A stretch of DNA of 5,133 nucleotides from Paracoccaceae bacterium (GCA_030626365.1 DAOUPC010000205.1:1-5133); one strand, 5' to 3'. Numbered from the stretch's first letter, positions 1-5,010 are shown. Notes: generated by a model not told the origin, from the sequence alone. Translations and numbers: made by a program.

Positions 1-545
1 AGCGCTTTAACGCCTCTTATCCGCGGGTCAAGGTTCAGCTTGTTTCGTCGTTTTCGATCGGGCTGAAGGAACAGTTCGGGCGGGGGGAATGCGATTTGAT
101 CCTGACCACCGAATCAACGGTGGGGGCGGATAGTGAAATGATCGCGGAATTGCCGCTGCGCTGGATTGGCGCGCCGAACGGGTCGGCCTGGCGCCAACGG
201 CCGCTGCGGTTGGCGTTTTGCCGTCATTGCCTGTTTCGCCCCAAGGTGATCGCGGCGCTGGATGCGGCCAATATCCCCTGGGACATGGTTGTGGAAACCG
301 ACAGTGATCGTTCGATCGAGGCAACGGTTGCCGCCGATCTGGCGATCCACGCGGTGCTTGACGGGACCGAACCGCCGCATCTGGTTCAGATTGACCATGG
401 TGGTGCATTGCCGGAACTGCCGGTGCAGATGGTCAACCTTTATGGCGGCGATAGTGGCCGGGGCGAGATCATTACAAATCTGGCCACGCTGATCCGCCAG
501 ACATTTCATGGTTTCGGCGGAACTGCGCTGAAGGCGGTCGGGTAG
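1..545 (+). CDS. LysR-family transcriptional regulator, C-terminal effector domain (5' end outside window)
   Basis: The frame is open from base 3 to a TAG at 543-545 and gives 180 residues. The gene therefore starts upstream of the window, and the ATG at 96 is an internal methionine. The product reads like the substrate-binding domain of LysR-type regulators: an early segment YPRVKVQL, then FGRGECDLILTTE (the usual 'G.lDl.l' strand), LRWIGAPNGSAW, a central PLRLAFCRHCLFR strand region and a C-terminal helix ending near LIRQTF. LysR proteins are about 300 residues long, so roughly the first 120, including the winged-helix DNA-binding domain, are missing here. The family binds DNA as a tetramer and responds to a small-molecule effector. 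The effector and target genes cannot be told from this fragment. The likeliest targets lie upstream, outside the window, because LysR genes usually sit next to the operon they control. The gene converges with the MDR reductase and ends 3 bp from it. Confidence 0.88.
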   Translation, partial: RFNASYPRVKVQLVSSFSIGLKEQFGRGECDLILTTESTVGADSEMIAELPLRWIGAPNGSAWRQRPLRLAFCRHCLFRPKVIAALDAANIPWDMVVETDSDRSIEATVAADLAIHAVLDGTEPPHLVQIDHGGALPELPVQMVNLYGGDSGRGEIITNLATLIRQTFHGFGGTALKAVG

Positions 546-548
546 GGG

Positions 549-1505
549 TCACATGGTGATCACCACCTTGCCAGTGGATTTGCGTGTGCGCAGCAATTCC
601 ATGCCCTCGGCCACCCGGGCAAGCGGCAGGGTGTGGCTGATATGTGGGTGCAACCGGCCCGCCTGATACCAGCCAATCAGGGTTTCCAGGCTGTCTGCAA
701 TCACTTCGGGGCGGAATTTCATGTACCCCCCGATGTAAAAGCCGATCACCGACAGGTTCTTGACCATCAGGTGGTTGGCGGGGATTTGCGGCACGTTTGC
801 GCTGGCAAAACCGATGCTCAGAAGGCGCCCTTCGGGGCGGCAGGCGCGAAAGGCTGCCATGAACACATCGCCCCCCACCGCGTCATACACCACATCCGCG
901 CCGCCCAGTTCCCTGACCCTTGCGCGCAGATCATCGGCGTCATCAATCAAATGGTCCGCCCCTGCCGCCTTTGCCACCGCCAGTTTGTTGGCCCCGCGCG
1001 CATGGGCGATTACCCTGGCCCCCATCAGTTTGCCAATCTCGACCGCGCTCAGCCCGACACCGCCCGCCGCGCCGGTAACCAACAATGTCTCGCCCGGTAA
1101 AAGGCGGGCACGATGGGCCAGCGCCACGTGGCTGGTGGCATAGGCGATCTGAAACGCCGCCGCGTGTTCAAAGCTCATCCCGTCGGGCAGGGGCAAAAGG
1201 CGGGCCGCGTCGAACACGCCCTGTTCGGCCAGCCCCCCGTGGCCGGAAAATGCCGCAACCCGATCACCAATTGCAACCGATGTAACTGAGTCGCCCAAAG
1301 CCTCTACAATCCCCGAAAACTCCATGCCCAGGGTGAACGGTGCGGCCGGAATATCCTGATATGTGCCATTTTGCATCAAAAGGTCGGCATAATTTAACCC
1401 ACAGGCCCGTATAGCCAGCCGCACCTGCCCCGGTCCCGGTACAGGACGGGGGATGTTGGTCAGACCTGGTGCGCCACCTGGGTGCGCGATGTGATAGGCA
1501 AGCAT
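549..1505 (-). CDS. NADPH:quinone oxidoreductase-like protein (zinc-independent MDR family)
   Basis: The protein has 318 residues, close to the usual 320-330 for quinone oxidoreductases of the medium-chain dehydrogenase/reductase superfamily. The N-terminal GroES-like catalytic fold covers about residues 1-110 and includes GLNYADLLMQNGTY (36-49), LGMEFSGIVEALG (59-71) and GDRVAAF (80-86). The Rossmann domain follows, with the nucleotide-binding motif GAAGGVG at 145-151 and a later strand DVVYDAVGG. The cysteines that bind catalytic and structural zinc in true alcohol dehydrogenases are absent, which favours the QOR branch, a group that reduces quinones or other alpha,beta-unsaturated carbonyls with NADPH in the cytoplasm. 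The start is supported by AAAGG six bases upstream (minus strand, 1512-1516) and by a promoter 24 bp beyond the start. The gene is monocistronic as far as can be seen and diverges from the XRE regulator. The substrate is not deducible; an acyl-CoA-linked enoyl reductase role is an alternative. Confidence 0.9.
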   Translation of the reverse strand: MLAYHIAHPGGAPGLTNIPRPVPGPGQVRLAIRACGLNYADLLMQNGTYQDIPAAPFTLGMEFSGIVEALGDSVTSVAIGDRVAAFSGHGGLAEQGVFDAARLLPLPDGMSFEHAAAFQIAYATSHVALAHRARLLPGETLLVTGAAGGVGLSAVEIGKLMGARVIAHARGANKLAVAKAAGADHLIDDADDLRARVRELGGADVVYDAVGGDVFMAAFRACRPEGRLLSIGFASANVPQIPANHLMVKNLSVIGFYIGGYMKFRPEVIADSLETLIGWYQAGRLHPHISHTLPLARVAEGMELLRTRKSTGKVVITM

Positions 1506-1528
1506 GTTAAACCTTTGTTTTTCGGCAG

Positions 1529-1556
1529 TTTATCTTCAGTATCCGGCATGTGTCAA
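1529..1556 (-). promoter_or_regulatory. Sigma70-type promoter of the MDR reductase gene
   Basis: On the minus strand a consensus -35 box TTGACA (1556-1551) is followed after 16 bp by GATAAA (1534-1529), a 4/6 match to TATAAT. The predicted transcription start lies near 1522, giving a leader of under 20 nt that includes the ribosome-binding site. A near-repeat ATCCGGC(A/C)TG occurs at 1541-1550, inside the spacer, and at 1571-1580, upstream of the -35 box. The two copies are exactly 30 bp apart and so on the same helix face, which would suit a regulator bound at the promoter. Confidence 0.55.
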
Positions 1557-1626
1557 ACTGATGGTCAGCGATCCGGCCTGTTTCCTGTAAGCTGCCTGAA
1601 AGGGCCGGTAAAACAGCGATTATTAT

Positions 1627-1697
1627 GGAAATTTCCGGGCCGCAGCATACAACCATAAGCATTTCCCCGCCTTGGAAAATCAACCGCCTTGAAATGC
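1627..1697. repeat. Palindrome and inverted/direct repeat cluster
   Basis: Three short symmetrical elements lie together: the perfect 10-bp palindrome GGAAATTTCC (1627-1636); the inverted pair GCATTTC (1659-1665) and GAAATGC (1691-1697); and the direct repeat CCGCCTTG (1667-1674, 1684-1691) 17 bp apart. None is followed by a T-run, so a terminator is unlikely. Binding sites for dimeric regulators are the most reasonable reading, but no known operator was recognised. Confidence 0.35.
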
Positions 1698-1802
1698 GGC
1701 TAAAAGCCCGTAATACTTGCATAGTGTTGTAGTTCAGGTTGAGTCCTGGGATGTCGAGGGCTGTAAGGTGTCGCCTTTGACAGGAAGGCACCAAGGTGTT
1801 TG

Positions 1803-1850
1803 GGGCATTTATGCCCGCTCATCTTTAACAAGTTAACAATAAGGAGAATT
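1803..1850 (+). promoter_or_regulatory. Probable operator and ribosome-binding site ahead of the XRE regulator gene
   Basis: GGGCAT-TT-ATGCCC (1803-1816) is a perfect 6-bp-arm palindrome centred about 43 bp before the start codon. It is followed by a direct repeat TTAACAA (1825-1831 and 1833-1839). A strong ribosome-binding site AAGGAG lies at 1841-1846, six bases before the ATG at 1853, and fixes the start. XRE regulators of this kind often control their own synthesis, so the palindrome or the repeat could be the autoregulatory site. That is inference from position. Confidence 0.45.
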
Positions 1851-1852
1851 GC

Positions 1853-2224
1853 ATGGCGCATCCGGTAGACGTTCATGTGGGCAAACGTGTGCGGCACAGG
1901 CGGTGGCTGGTTGGAATGACACAACAGCAACTGGCCGAACAGGTCGGCATCAAGTTCCAGCAAATTCAAAAATACGAAACCGGTGCCAACCGGGTCAGCG
2001 CCTCGCGGCTCTGGGATATAGCCGATGCACTGGACGTGCCGGTCAGCTTTTTCTTTGAAGGCCTGGAAGAAGATCAAAAGGCCGAAGCGGATGGTTCCAT
2101 GCTTCCGGCTGATCTGATGGGCGACAAAGAGGCGCTGGATCTGGTGCGTTCGTATTATGCAATCCCTGAAAACCAACGCCGCCGCCTGTTCGAACTGGCG
2201 CGTGTTCTTAGCGACGTGGCCTGA
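1853..2224 (+). CDS. XRE-family helix-turn-helix regulator, PraR/PhrR-like
   Basis: The protein has 123 residues. A Cro/C1-type HTH fills about residues 10-66: VGKRVRHRRWLVGMTQQQLA forms helices 1-2, VGIKFQQIQKYETG the turn and recognition helix, and SASRLWDIADALDVPVSFFFE the last helices. The strand-end motif VPVSFFFE and the N-terminal HPVDVHVGKRVR pattern match the small alphaproteobacterial regulators typified by rhizobial PraR and PhrR, which affect quorum sensing, attachment and acid or stress responses. After an acidic linker (69-86) the C-terminal part EALDLVRSYYAIPENQRRRLFELARVL looks helical and probably serves dimerisation, as in the SinR type. The start is set by AAGGAG at 1841-1846. 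The gene diverges from the MDR reductase and precedes hisN on the same strand by 83 bp. Its targets cannot be read from the window; control of itself or of the divergent reductase is possible. Confidence 0.92.
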   Translation: MAHPVDVHVGKRVRHRRWLVGMTQQQLAEQVGIKFQQIQKYETGANRVSASRLWDIADALDVPVSFFFEGLEEDQKAEADGSMLPADLMGDKEALDLVRSYYAIPENQRRRLFELARVLSDVA

Positions 2225-2250
2225 TTGCGGGCCTGATCGCTAACCTGATG

Positions 2251-2266
2251 ACCACACATGCGTGGT
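2251..2266. repeat. Near-palindrome ACCACACATGCGTGGT in the XRE-hisN gap
   Basis: ACCAC and GTGGT form 5-bp arms around ACATGC, whose central CATG is itself symmetrical, so 14 of 16 positions are self-complementary. It lies 26 bp after the XRE stop and 41 bp before the hisN start. No T-run follows on either strand, so it is a weak terminator candidate at best and may instead be an operator for hisN. The ribosome site for hisN is poor (GACGGG directly before the ATG). Confidence 0.35.
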
Positions 2267-2307
2267 GATGACTTGCAATTGGCGCGGCCGGATGGCACCT
2301 GACGGGT

Positions 2308-3099
2308 ATGACATCTGCTGCGCCAACTGATCTTGAGGTTGCCCACCTGCTGGCTGACGCCGCGCGTGCGACCATCCTTCCTTATTTCCGCCAGACTGGC
2401 CTTGTGGCCGAGAACAAAGAGGCGGGCGGGTTCGATCCGGTCACGGTGGCCGACCGCGAGGCCGAAACCGCGATGCGCGCCGTCCTGGCCCGGCATCGCC
2501 CGGATGATGGCATCTGGGGCGAAGAGTTCGGCCAGAAACCGGGGCAAAGCGGGCGCACCTGGGTGCTGGACCCGATCGATGGCACCCGTGGCTTTATCAG
2601 TGGCACACCAACCTGGGGGGTGCTGATCGCGCTGTCCGGGGCGGATGGGCCGTTTTTGGGCATCATCGACCAACCCTATACAGGCGAGCGGTTTGTCGGC
2701 GCCCCCGGCGTGGCCCGGATGAGCGGGCCGATGGGCACGGTGCCTCTGGCCACCCGAAACACGGCCACGCTGGATCAGGCGATCCTGTTCACCACCTTCC
2801 CCGAGGTAGGAACCGCACCGGACAGGGCCGGGTTCAGGGCCGTATCGGACAAGGTCAGGCTGACCCGCTATGGCATGGATTGTTACGCCTATGCGCTGCT
2901 GGCGGCGGGCCAGATCGATCTGGTGATCGAGGCGGGTCTGAACGCCTATGACATCCAAGGCCCGATTGTGGTGATCAACGCGGCAGGCGGGATCGTCACC
3001 GACTGGCAGGGCGGCCCGGCCCATCAGGGCGGACGTGCCCTGGCGGCGGCCAACCGGGATCTGCACAGCGCCGCGCTGGACATATTGCGCACCTTCTGA
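2308..3099 (+). CDS. hisN: Histidinol-phosphatase, inositol-monophosphatase family (HisN)
   Basis: The product has 263 residues and the full signature of the Mg2+-dependent, Li+-sensitive phosphatase family. DPVTVADREAE spans residues 43-53. The metal-binding glutamate is E72 in GEEFG, and the first metal motif is WVLDPIDGTRGF (85-96, with D88, D91 and T93). The second is AYDIQGPIVVINAAGG (213-228), where D215 is the last metal ligand. Within this superfamily the sequences GTRGFISGTPTWG and RYGMDCYAYALLAAGQIDLVIEAGL point to the HisN branch, which hydrolyses L-histidinol phosphate to histidinol and phosphate, the penultimate step of histidine synthesis, in the cytoplasm. The ATG at 2308 gives a normal N-terminus; an in-frame stop at 2269 limits any upstream extension. 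It is not next to other his genes, as is common for this enzyme in alphaproteobacteria. Related specificities (inositol phosphatase, CysQ nucleotidase) are less likely. Confidence 0.88.
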   Translation: MTSAAPTDLEVAHLLADAARATILPYFRQTGLVAENKEAGGFDPVTVADREAETAMRAVLARHRPDDGIWGEEFGQKPGQSGRTWVLDPIDGTRGFISGTPTWGVLIALSGADGPFLGIIDQPYTGERFVGAPGVARMSGPMGTVPLATRNTATLDQAILFTTFPEVGTAPDRAGFRAVSDKVRLTRYGMDCYAYALLAAGQIDLVIEAGLNAYDIQGPIVVINAAGGIVTDWQGGPAHQGGRALAAANRDLHSAALDILRTF

Positions 3100-3103
3100 G
3101 GTA

Positions 3104-3132
3104 TTGAGGAAATCACCCGTCCGGGTTAAAAT
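3104..3132 (+). promoter_or_regulatory. Promoter of the 8-oxoguanine deaminase gene with an operator-like repeat in its spacer
   Basis: TTGAGG (3104-3109, 4/6 to consensus) and TAAAAT (3127-3132, 5/6) are separated by 17 bp. The start of transcription would be near 3139, leaving a leader of about 90 nt. The spacer contains the inverted repeat ACCCG-TC-CGGGT (3115-3126), placed where a bound repressor would block RNA polymerase. The octamer CACCCGTC that begins this repeat (3114-3121) recurs exactly 60 bp downstream at 3174-3181. Together these suggest a regulated promoter; the regulator is unknown. Confidence 0.5.
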
Positions 3133-3179
3133 CTGCCCGTGGTGGCCGAGTCCTTTTGCCCGTTTTCTGTCGGCACCCG

Positions 3180-3218
3180 TCACACTTCAAAACCGAAGCG
3201 GGCTATATCGAAGTGTGA
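3180..3218 (+). repeat. 9-bp perfect inverted repeat in the leader of the deaminase gene
   Basis: TCACACTTC (3180-3188) and GAAGTGTGA (3210-3218) are perfect inverted copies with a 21-nt interval that can itself form a small CCG/CGG hairpin (3193-3201). The right arm ends 12 bp before the ATG and abuts the only ribosome-site-like sequence, AAAGAA (3218-3223). As RNA it could hide the ribosome site; as DNA it could be an operator. No T-run follows, so it is not an intrinsic terminator, and it does not match the conserved core of purine riboswitches. Confidence 0.5.
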
Positions 3219-3230
3219 AAGAACCTGAAC

Positions 3231-4589
3231 ATGCCCGAAATCCTTATCCAAAATGCCGACGCGATCCTGACAATGGACGATGCGCGGCGGGAACTGCACG
3301 GGGCTGACATCCTGATCCGTGACGGGGTGATTGCCCGGATTGGTGCCGATCTGGCCAAAACCGACCCTCAAACCACCGACCCCCGAACCATTGTATCCGC
3401 GCGTGGTTGTGTGGTGACACCGGGGCTGGTGAACACCCACCACCACCTTTACCAAACCCTGACCCGCGCGGTGCCCGGCGGGCAGGACGCGCTGTTGTTC
3501 GGCTGGCTGCAAACGCTTTACCCAATCTGGTCGCGCTTTGGCCCGGACGAAATGTTCACCTCGGCCCTGACCGGACTGGCCGAACTGGCGCTGTCGGGTT
3601 GCACGCTCAGCTCGGACCACCTTTATCTTTACCCGAACGGTGCGCGGCTGGACGATACAATCGCCGCCGCCGACCAGATCGGCCTGCGGTTCCACCCCAC
3701 CCGTGGCTCGATGAGCATTGGCGAAAGTGACGGGGGCCTGCCCCCCGATGCGCTGGTCGAACGCGAGGCGGATATCCTGAACGATACGATCCGTGTCATC
3801 GACGCCTTCCATGATGGCGCGGACGGGTCCATGTGCCGGGTCGGTGTCGCCCCCTGTTCCCCGTTTTCCGTCAGCCGCGACCTGATGCGTGACGCGGCCC
3901 TTCTGGCGCGCGACAAGGGGGTGATGCTGCACACCCACCTGGCCGAAAACGACGAAGATATCGCCTATTCCATGGCCCGGTTCGGGTGCCGCCCCGGTCA
4001 ATACGCCGAAGACCTGGGCTGGACCGGCCCGGACGTCTGGCATGCCCATTGCGTCAAACTCGACAGCCAGGAAATCGACCTGTTTGCCCGTTCCCGTACC
4101 GGTGTGGCCCATTGCCCCTGCTCGAACTGCCGCCTTGGCAGCGGTATCGCCCCGGTGCGGGCGATGCGCGATGCCGGTGTCAGGGTCGGCCTGGGCGTTG
4201 ACGGCTCTGCCAGCAACGATGCCGGCAACCTGATCAGCGAGGCGCGCCAATCCATGTTGTTGCAACGCGTTTCGCGTGGCGCGGATGCGATGAGCGCGCG
4301 CGAGGCACTGGAAATCGCCACGCGTGGCGGGGCCGACGTGCTGGGCCGCCCCGATTGTGGCCGTCTTGCGCCGGGCAAACGGGCCGATATCGCGCTTTGG
4401 GACGTGACCGGGATCGACAGCGCCGGCAGTTGGGACCCGGCCGCCCTGCTGCTGGCCGGCCCTACCCGCGTCAAACACCTCTTTGTCGAGGGGCGTCAGG
4501 TTGTTGACAACGGCCAGATCACCACCATCGACCTGCCACGCACCATTGCGCGCCAGAACGCACTGGCGCGCAAACTAATAAGCGGCTGA
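3231..4589 (+). CDS. 8-oxoguanine deaminase (AtzB/TrzN-like amidohydrolase, cytosine deaminase-guanine deaminase group)
   Basis: The protein has 452 residues, the normal length for this branch of the amidohydrolase superfamily. Beta-sandwich segments at both ends flank a (beta/alpha)8 barrel. Visible active-site elements are PGLVNTHHHLYQTLTRA with metal ligands H70 and H72, HTHLAEN with metal ligand H236 and proton-shuttle E239, HAHC with H273, and GVDGSASND with metal ligand D324. The 'HLYLYPNG' segment (130-137) and the SNCRLGSG segment (298-305) are features I associate with 8-oxoguanine deaminase and the related hydroxydechloroatrazine ethylaminohydrolase annotation. The expected reaction is hydrolysis of 8-oxoguanine to urate and ammonia with one bound divalent metal, in the cytoplasm. 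The ATG at 3231 begins the usual MPEILIQNADAILTMD N-terminus, although its ribosome site is weak. The gene has its own promoter. It converges with a second, probably guanine-specific, deaminase, which supports a purine role. Exact substrate (8-oxoguanine, guanine, or an s-triazine-type analogue) is inferred from the family. Confidence 0.85.
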   Translation: MPEILIQNADAILTMDDARRELHGADILIRDGVIARIGADLAKTDPQTTDPRTIVSARGCVVTPGLVNTHHHLYQTLTRAVPGGQDALLFGWLQTLYPIWSRFGPDEMFTSALTGLAELALSGCTLSSDHLYLYPNGARLDDTIAAADQIGLRFHPTRGSMSIGESDGGLPPDALVEREADILNDTIRVIDAFHDGADGSMCRVGVAPCSPFSVSRDLMRDAALLARDKGVMLHTHLAENDEDIAYSMARFGCRPGQYAEDLGWTGPDVWHAHCVKLDSQEIDLFARSRTGVAHCPCSNCRLGSGIAPVRAMRDAGVRVGLGVDGSASNDAGNLISEARQSMLLQRVSRGADAMSAREALEIATRGGADVLGRPDCGRLAPGKRADIALWDVTGIDSAGSWDPAALLLAGPTRVKHLFVEGRQVVDNGQITTIDLPRTIARQNALARKLISG

Positions 4590-4610
4590 CCACCCATCCC
4601 ATTCTTCTTG

Positions 4611-4632
4611 TCAAAAATACTCCCGCCGGAGG
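4611..4632 (-). terminator. Minus-strand terminator-like hairpin; probable clade-wide intergenic repeat
   Basis: CTCC (4620-4623) and GGAG (4628-4631) flank a CGCC loop. On the minus strand the hairpin is followed directly by TATTTTTG, giving an intrinsic-terminator shape with a short stem. It would stop transcripts arriving from the right before they run antisense into the deaminase gene. On the plus strand there is no T-run after it. From memory, the sequence CAAAAATACTCCCGCCGGAG is a frequent intergenic motif in Rhodobacteraceae genomes; this was not checked. Confidence 0.5.
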
Positions 4633-4763
4633 CCTGAAAGGTCGAAATGGTATCGGGCGGGGGCATCCTGAATAATCACCTGGTTTGAATAAATGCCAGC
4701 CCCTGAAACGGCGCACTGTGCGTATCTCATGCGGGAAAGCATGACCGATTATTCTTGCTGAAA

Positions 4764-4817
4764 GTCCGCCCTGTGCGTATGCTTTAGTTGCTAGACTAAG
4801 CTGTGCACAGGGCGGAC
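4764..4817. repeat. Long hairpin with a perfect 13-bp stem
   Basis: GTCCGCCCTGTGC (4764-4776) is repeated exactly in inverted form at 4805-4817. The stem can continue inward through wobble and A-U pairs (4777-4779 with 4802-4804) and GCTTTAGT/ACTAAGC (4781-4788 with 4795-4801, one bulged T) to a 6-nt loop. The right arm includes the perfect palindrome CTGTGCACAG (4801-4810). Lack of a T-run on either side argues against an intrinsic terminator. Confidence 0.7.
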
Positions 4818-4829
4818 CCGCCGGAGCCA

Positions 4830-4873
4830 GCGGATTAGGGGTGGGCACTAGATTTAGTGTCTGCCCTATCCGC
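4830..4873. repeat. Second long hairpin with two single-base bulges
   Basis: GCGGAT (4830-4835) pairs with ATCCGC (4868-4873). After a bulged T at 4836, AGGG (4837-4840) pairs with CCCT (4864-4867). After a bulged G at 4841, wobble and G-C pairs lead to CACTA/TAGTG (4846-4850 with 4855-4859) around a GATT loop. It starts 12 bp after the previous hairpin. The G-U pairs are compatible with an RNA fold read from the plus strand. Confidence 0.6.
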
Positions 4874-4925
4874 GTCTGCAATGTACCTTAGCCGTTGTGG
4901 TCCATGCAAATTGTATGTTTCTGTG

Positions 4926-4950
4926 TATAATCGGGTTTCACAACATGTTG
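4926..4950 (+). promoter_or_regulatory. Possible promoter -10 box with adjacent palindrome
   Basis: A perfect TATAAT (4926-4931) is followed by the perfect 10-bp palindrome CAACATGTTG (4941-4950), which would lie at about +4 to +13 of the transcript. No good -35 hexamer lies at 16-18 bp upstream, so promoter activity is doubtful. A transcript would run into the 3' end of the minus-strand deaminase as antisense RNA. Confidence 0.25.
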
Positions 4951-4990
4951 GGCTATTCAGGCCGTTAGGATGCAGAACCTACCCAATGAA

Positions 4991-5010
4991 ATGTCCCCGC
5001 CGTGGGGCAT
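4991..5010 (-). terminator. Candidate terminator of the minus-strand deaminase gene
   Basis: On the minus strand ATG-CCCC and GGGG-(A)-CAT form a 7-bp stem with one bulged base and a short ACGGC loop, followed by TTCATT. It lies about 40 nt after the stop codon at 5051. The T-run is interrupted, so the terminator is moderate and the call rests on position and shape. Confidence 0.4.

Larger units (their letters stand above)
1506..1852. other. Divergent intergenic region between the MDR reductase and the XRE regulator
   Basis: This 347-bp stretch separates two divergent genes and is visibly richer in A+T than its neighbours. It holds the reductase promoter (1529-1556), a perfect palindrome GGAAATTTCC (1627-1636), a 7-bp inverted repeat GCATTTC/GAAATGC (1659-1665 and 1691-1697) that encloses most of a direct repeat CCGCCTTG (1667-1674 and 1684-1691), and a palindrome just before the XRE gene. 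A consensus -35 box TTGACA occurs on the plus strand at 1777-1782, but no good -10 lies at 16-18 bp from it. The alternative pair TTGAGT (1739-1744) and TGTAAG (1762-1767, 17-bp spacer) is only fair. The XRE promoter is therefore not fixed. The small open frames here lack ribosome sites and family features. Confidence 0.6.
4670..4873. ncRNA. Possible structured RNA or repeat element with at least four stems
   Basis: Several inverted repeats follow one another in about 200 bp. GAATAATC (4670-4677) pairs with GATTATTC (4747-4754) and encloses CTGG/CCAG (4680-4683 with 4696-4699) and TCATGC-gggaaa-GCATGA (4727-4744). Two long hairpins follow at 4764-4817 and 4830-4873. The order of a closing stem, inner hairpins and two tandem hairpins is what one expects of a folded RNA. 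However, no promoter, strand or known RNA family could be assigned. A small non-autonomous mobile element or REP-type repeat is an equal alternative. Confidence 0.3.

Noticed and set aside
545..549. Possible gene overlap or shared terminator between the LysR and reductase genes
   Set aside because: The stops are 3 bp apart; tight convergence is ordinary in compact genomes and no hairpin with a T-run is visible there.
1777..1782. Consensus TTGACA as -35 box for the XRE gene
   Set aside because: No acceptable -10 hexamer lies 16-18 bp downstream, so it is not called as a promoter.
1507..1794. 95-residue minus-strand frame in the divergent gap
   Set aside because: No ribosome site, no recognisable domain, and it would cover the reductase promoter and end against the reductase start.
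1700..2176. 158-residue minus-strand frame antisense to the XRE gene
   Set aside because: It overlaps the convincing HTH gene and its upstream region and has no family features.
2155..3183. 342-residue open frame on the minus strand antisense to hisN
   Set aside because: It overlaps the well-supported HisN gene, shows no domain, and is explained by third-position GC bias.
3139..3230. Purine riboswitch in the deaminase leader
   Set aside because: The inverted repeat is suggestive, but the three-way junction and conserved core of guanine/adenine aptamers are absent.
3180..4478. 432-residue open frame on the minus strand antisense to the deaminase
   Set aside because: It lies wholly opposite a gene with intact catalytic motifs. 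Its composition (Arg, Gly, His, Gln rich) and lack of any family pattern are what GC-rich codon bias produces on the opposite strand.
4670..4873. Integron attC site, group II intron end or tRNA-like element
   Set aside because: The long hairpins and a GTGCG sequence suggested these, but the paired attC core sites, the intron domain V hairpin and a complete tRNA cloverleaf with a canonical T-loop were not found.
4519..4881. 120-residue minus-strand frame in the convergent gap
   Set aside because: It overlaps the deaminase 3' end, reads through the hairpins and the terminator-like element, and has a Trp/Arg/Pro-rich composition without a domain.
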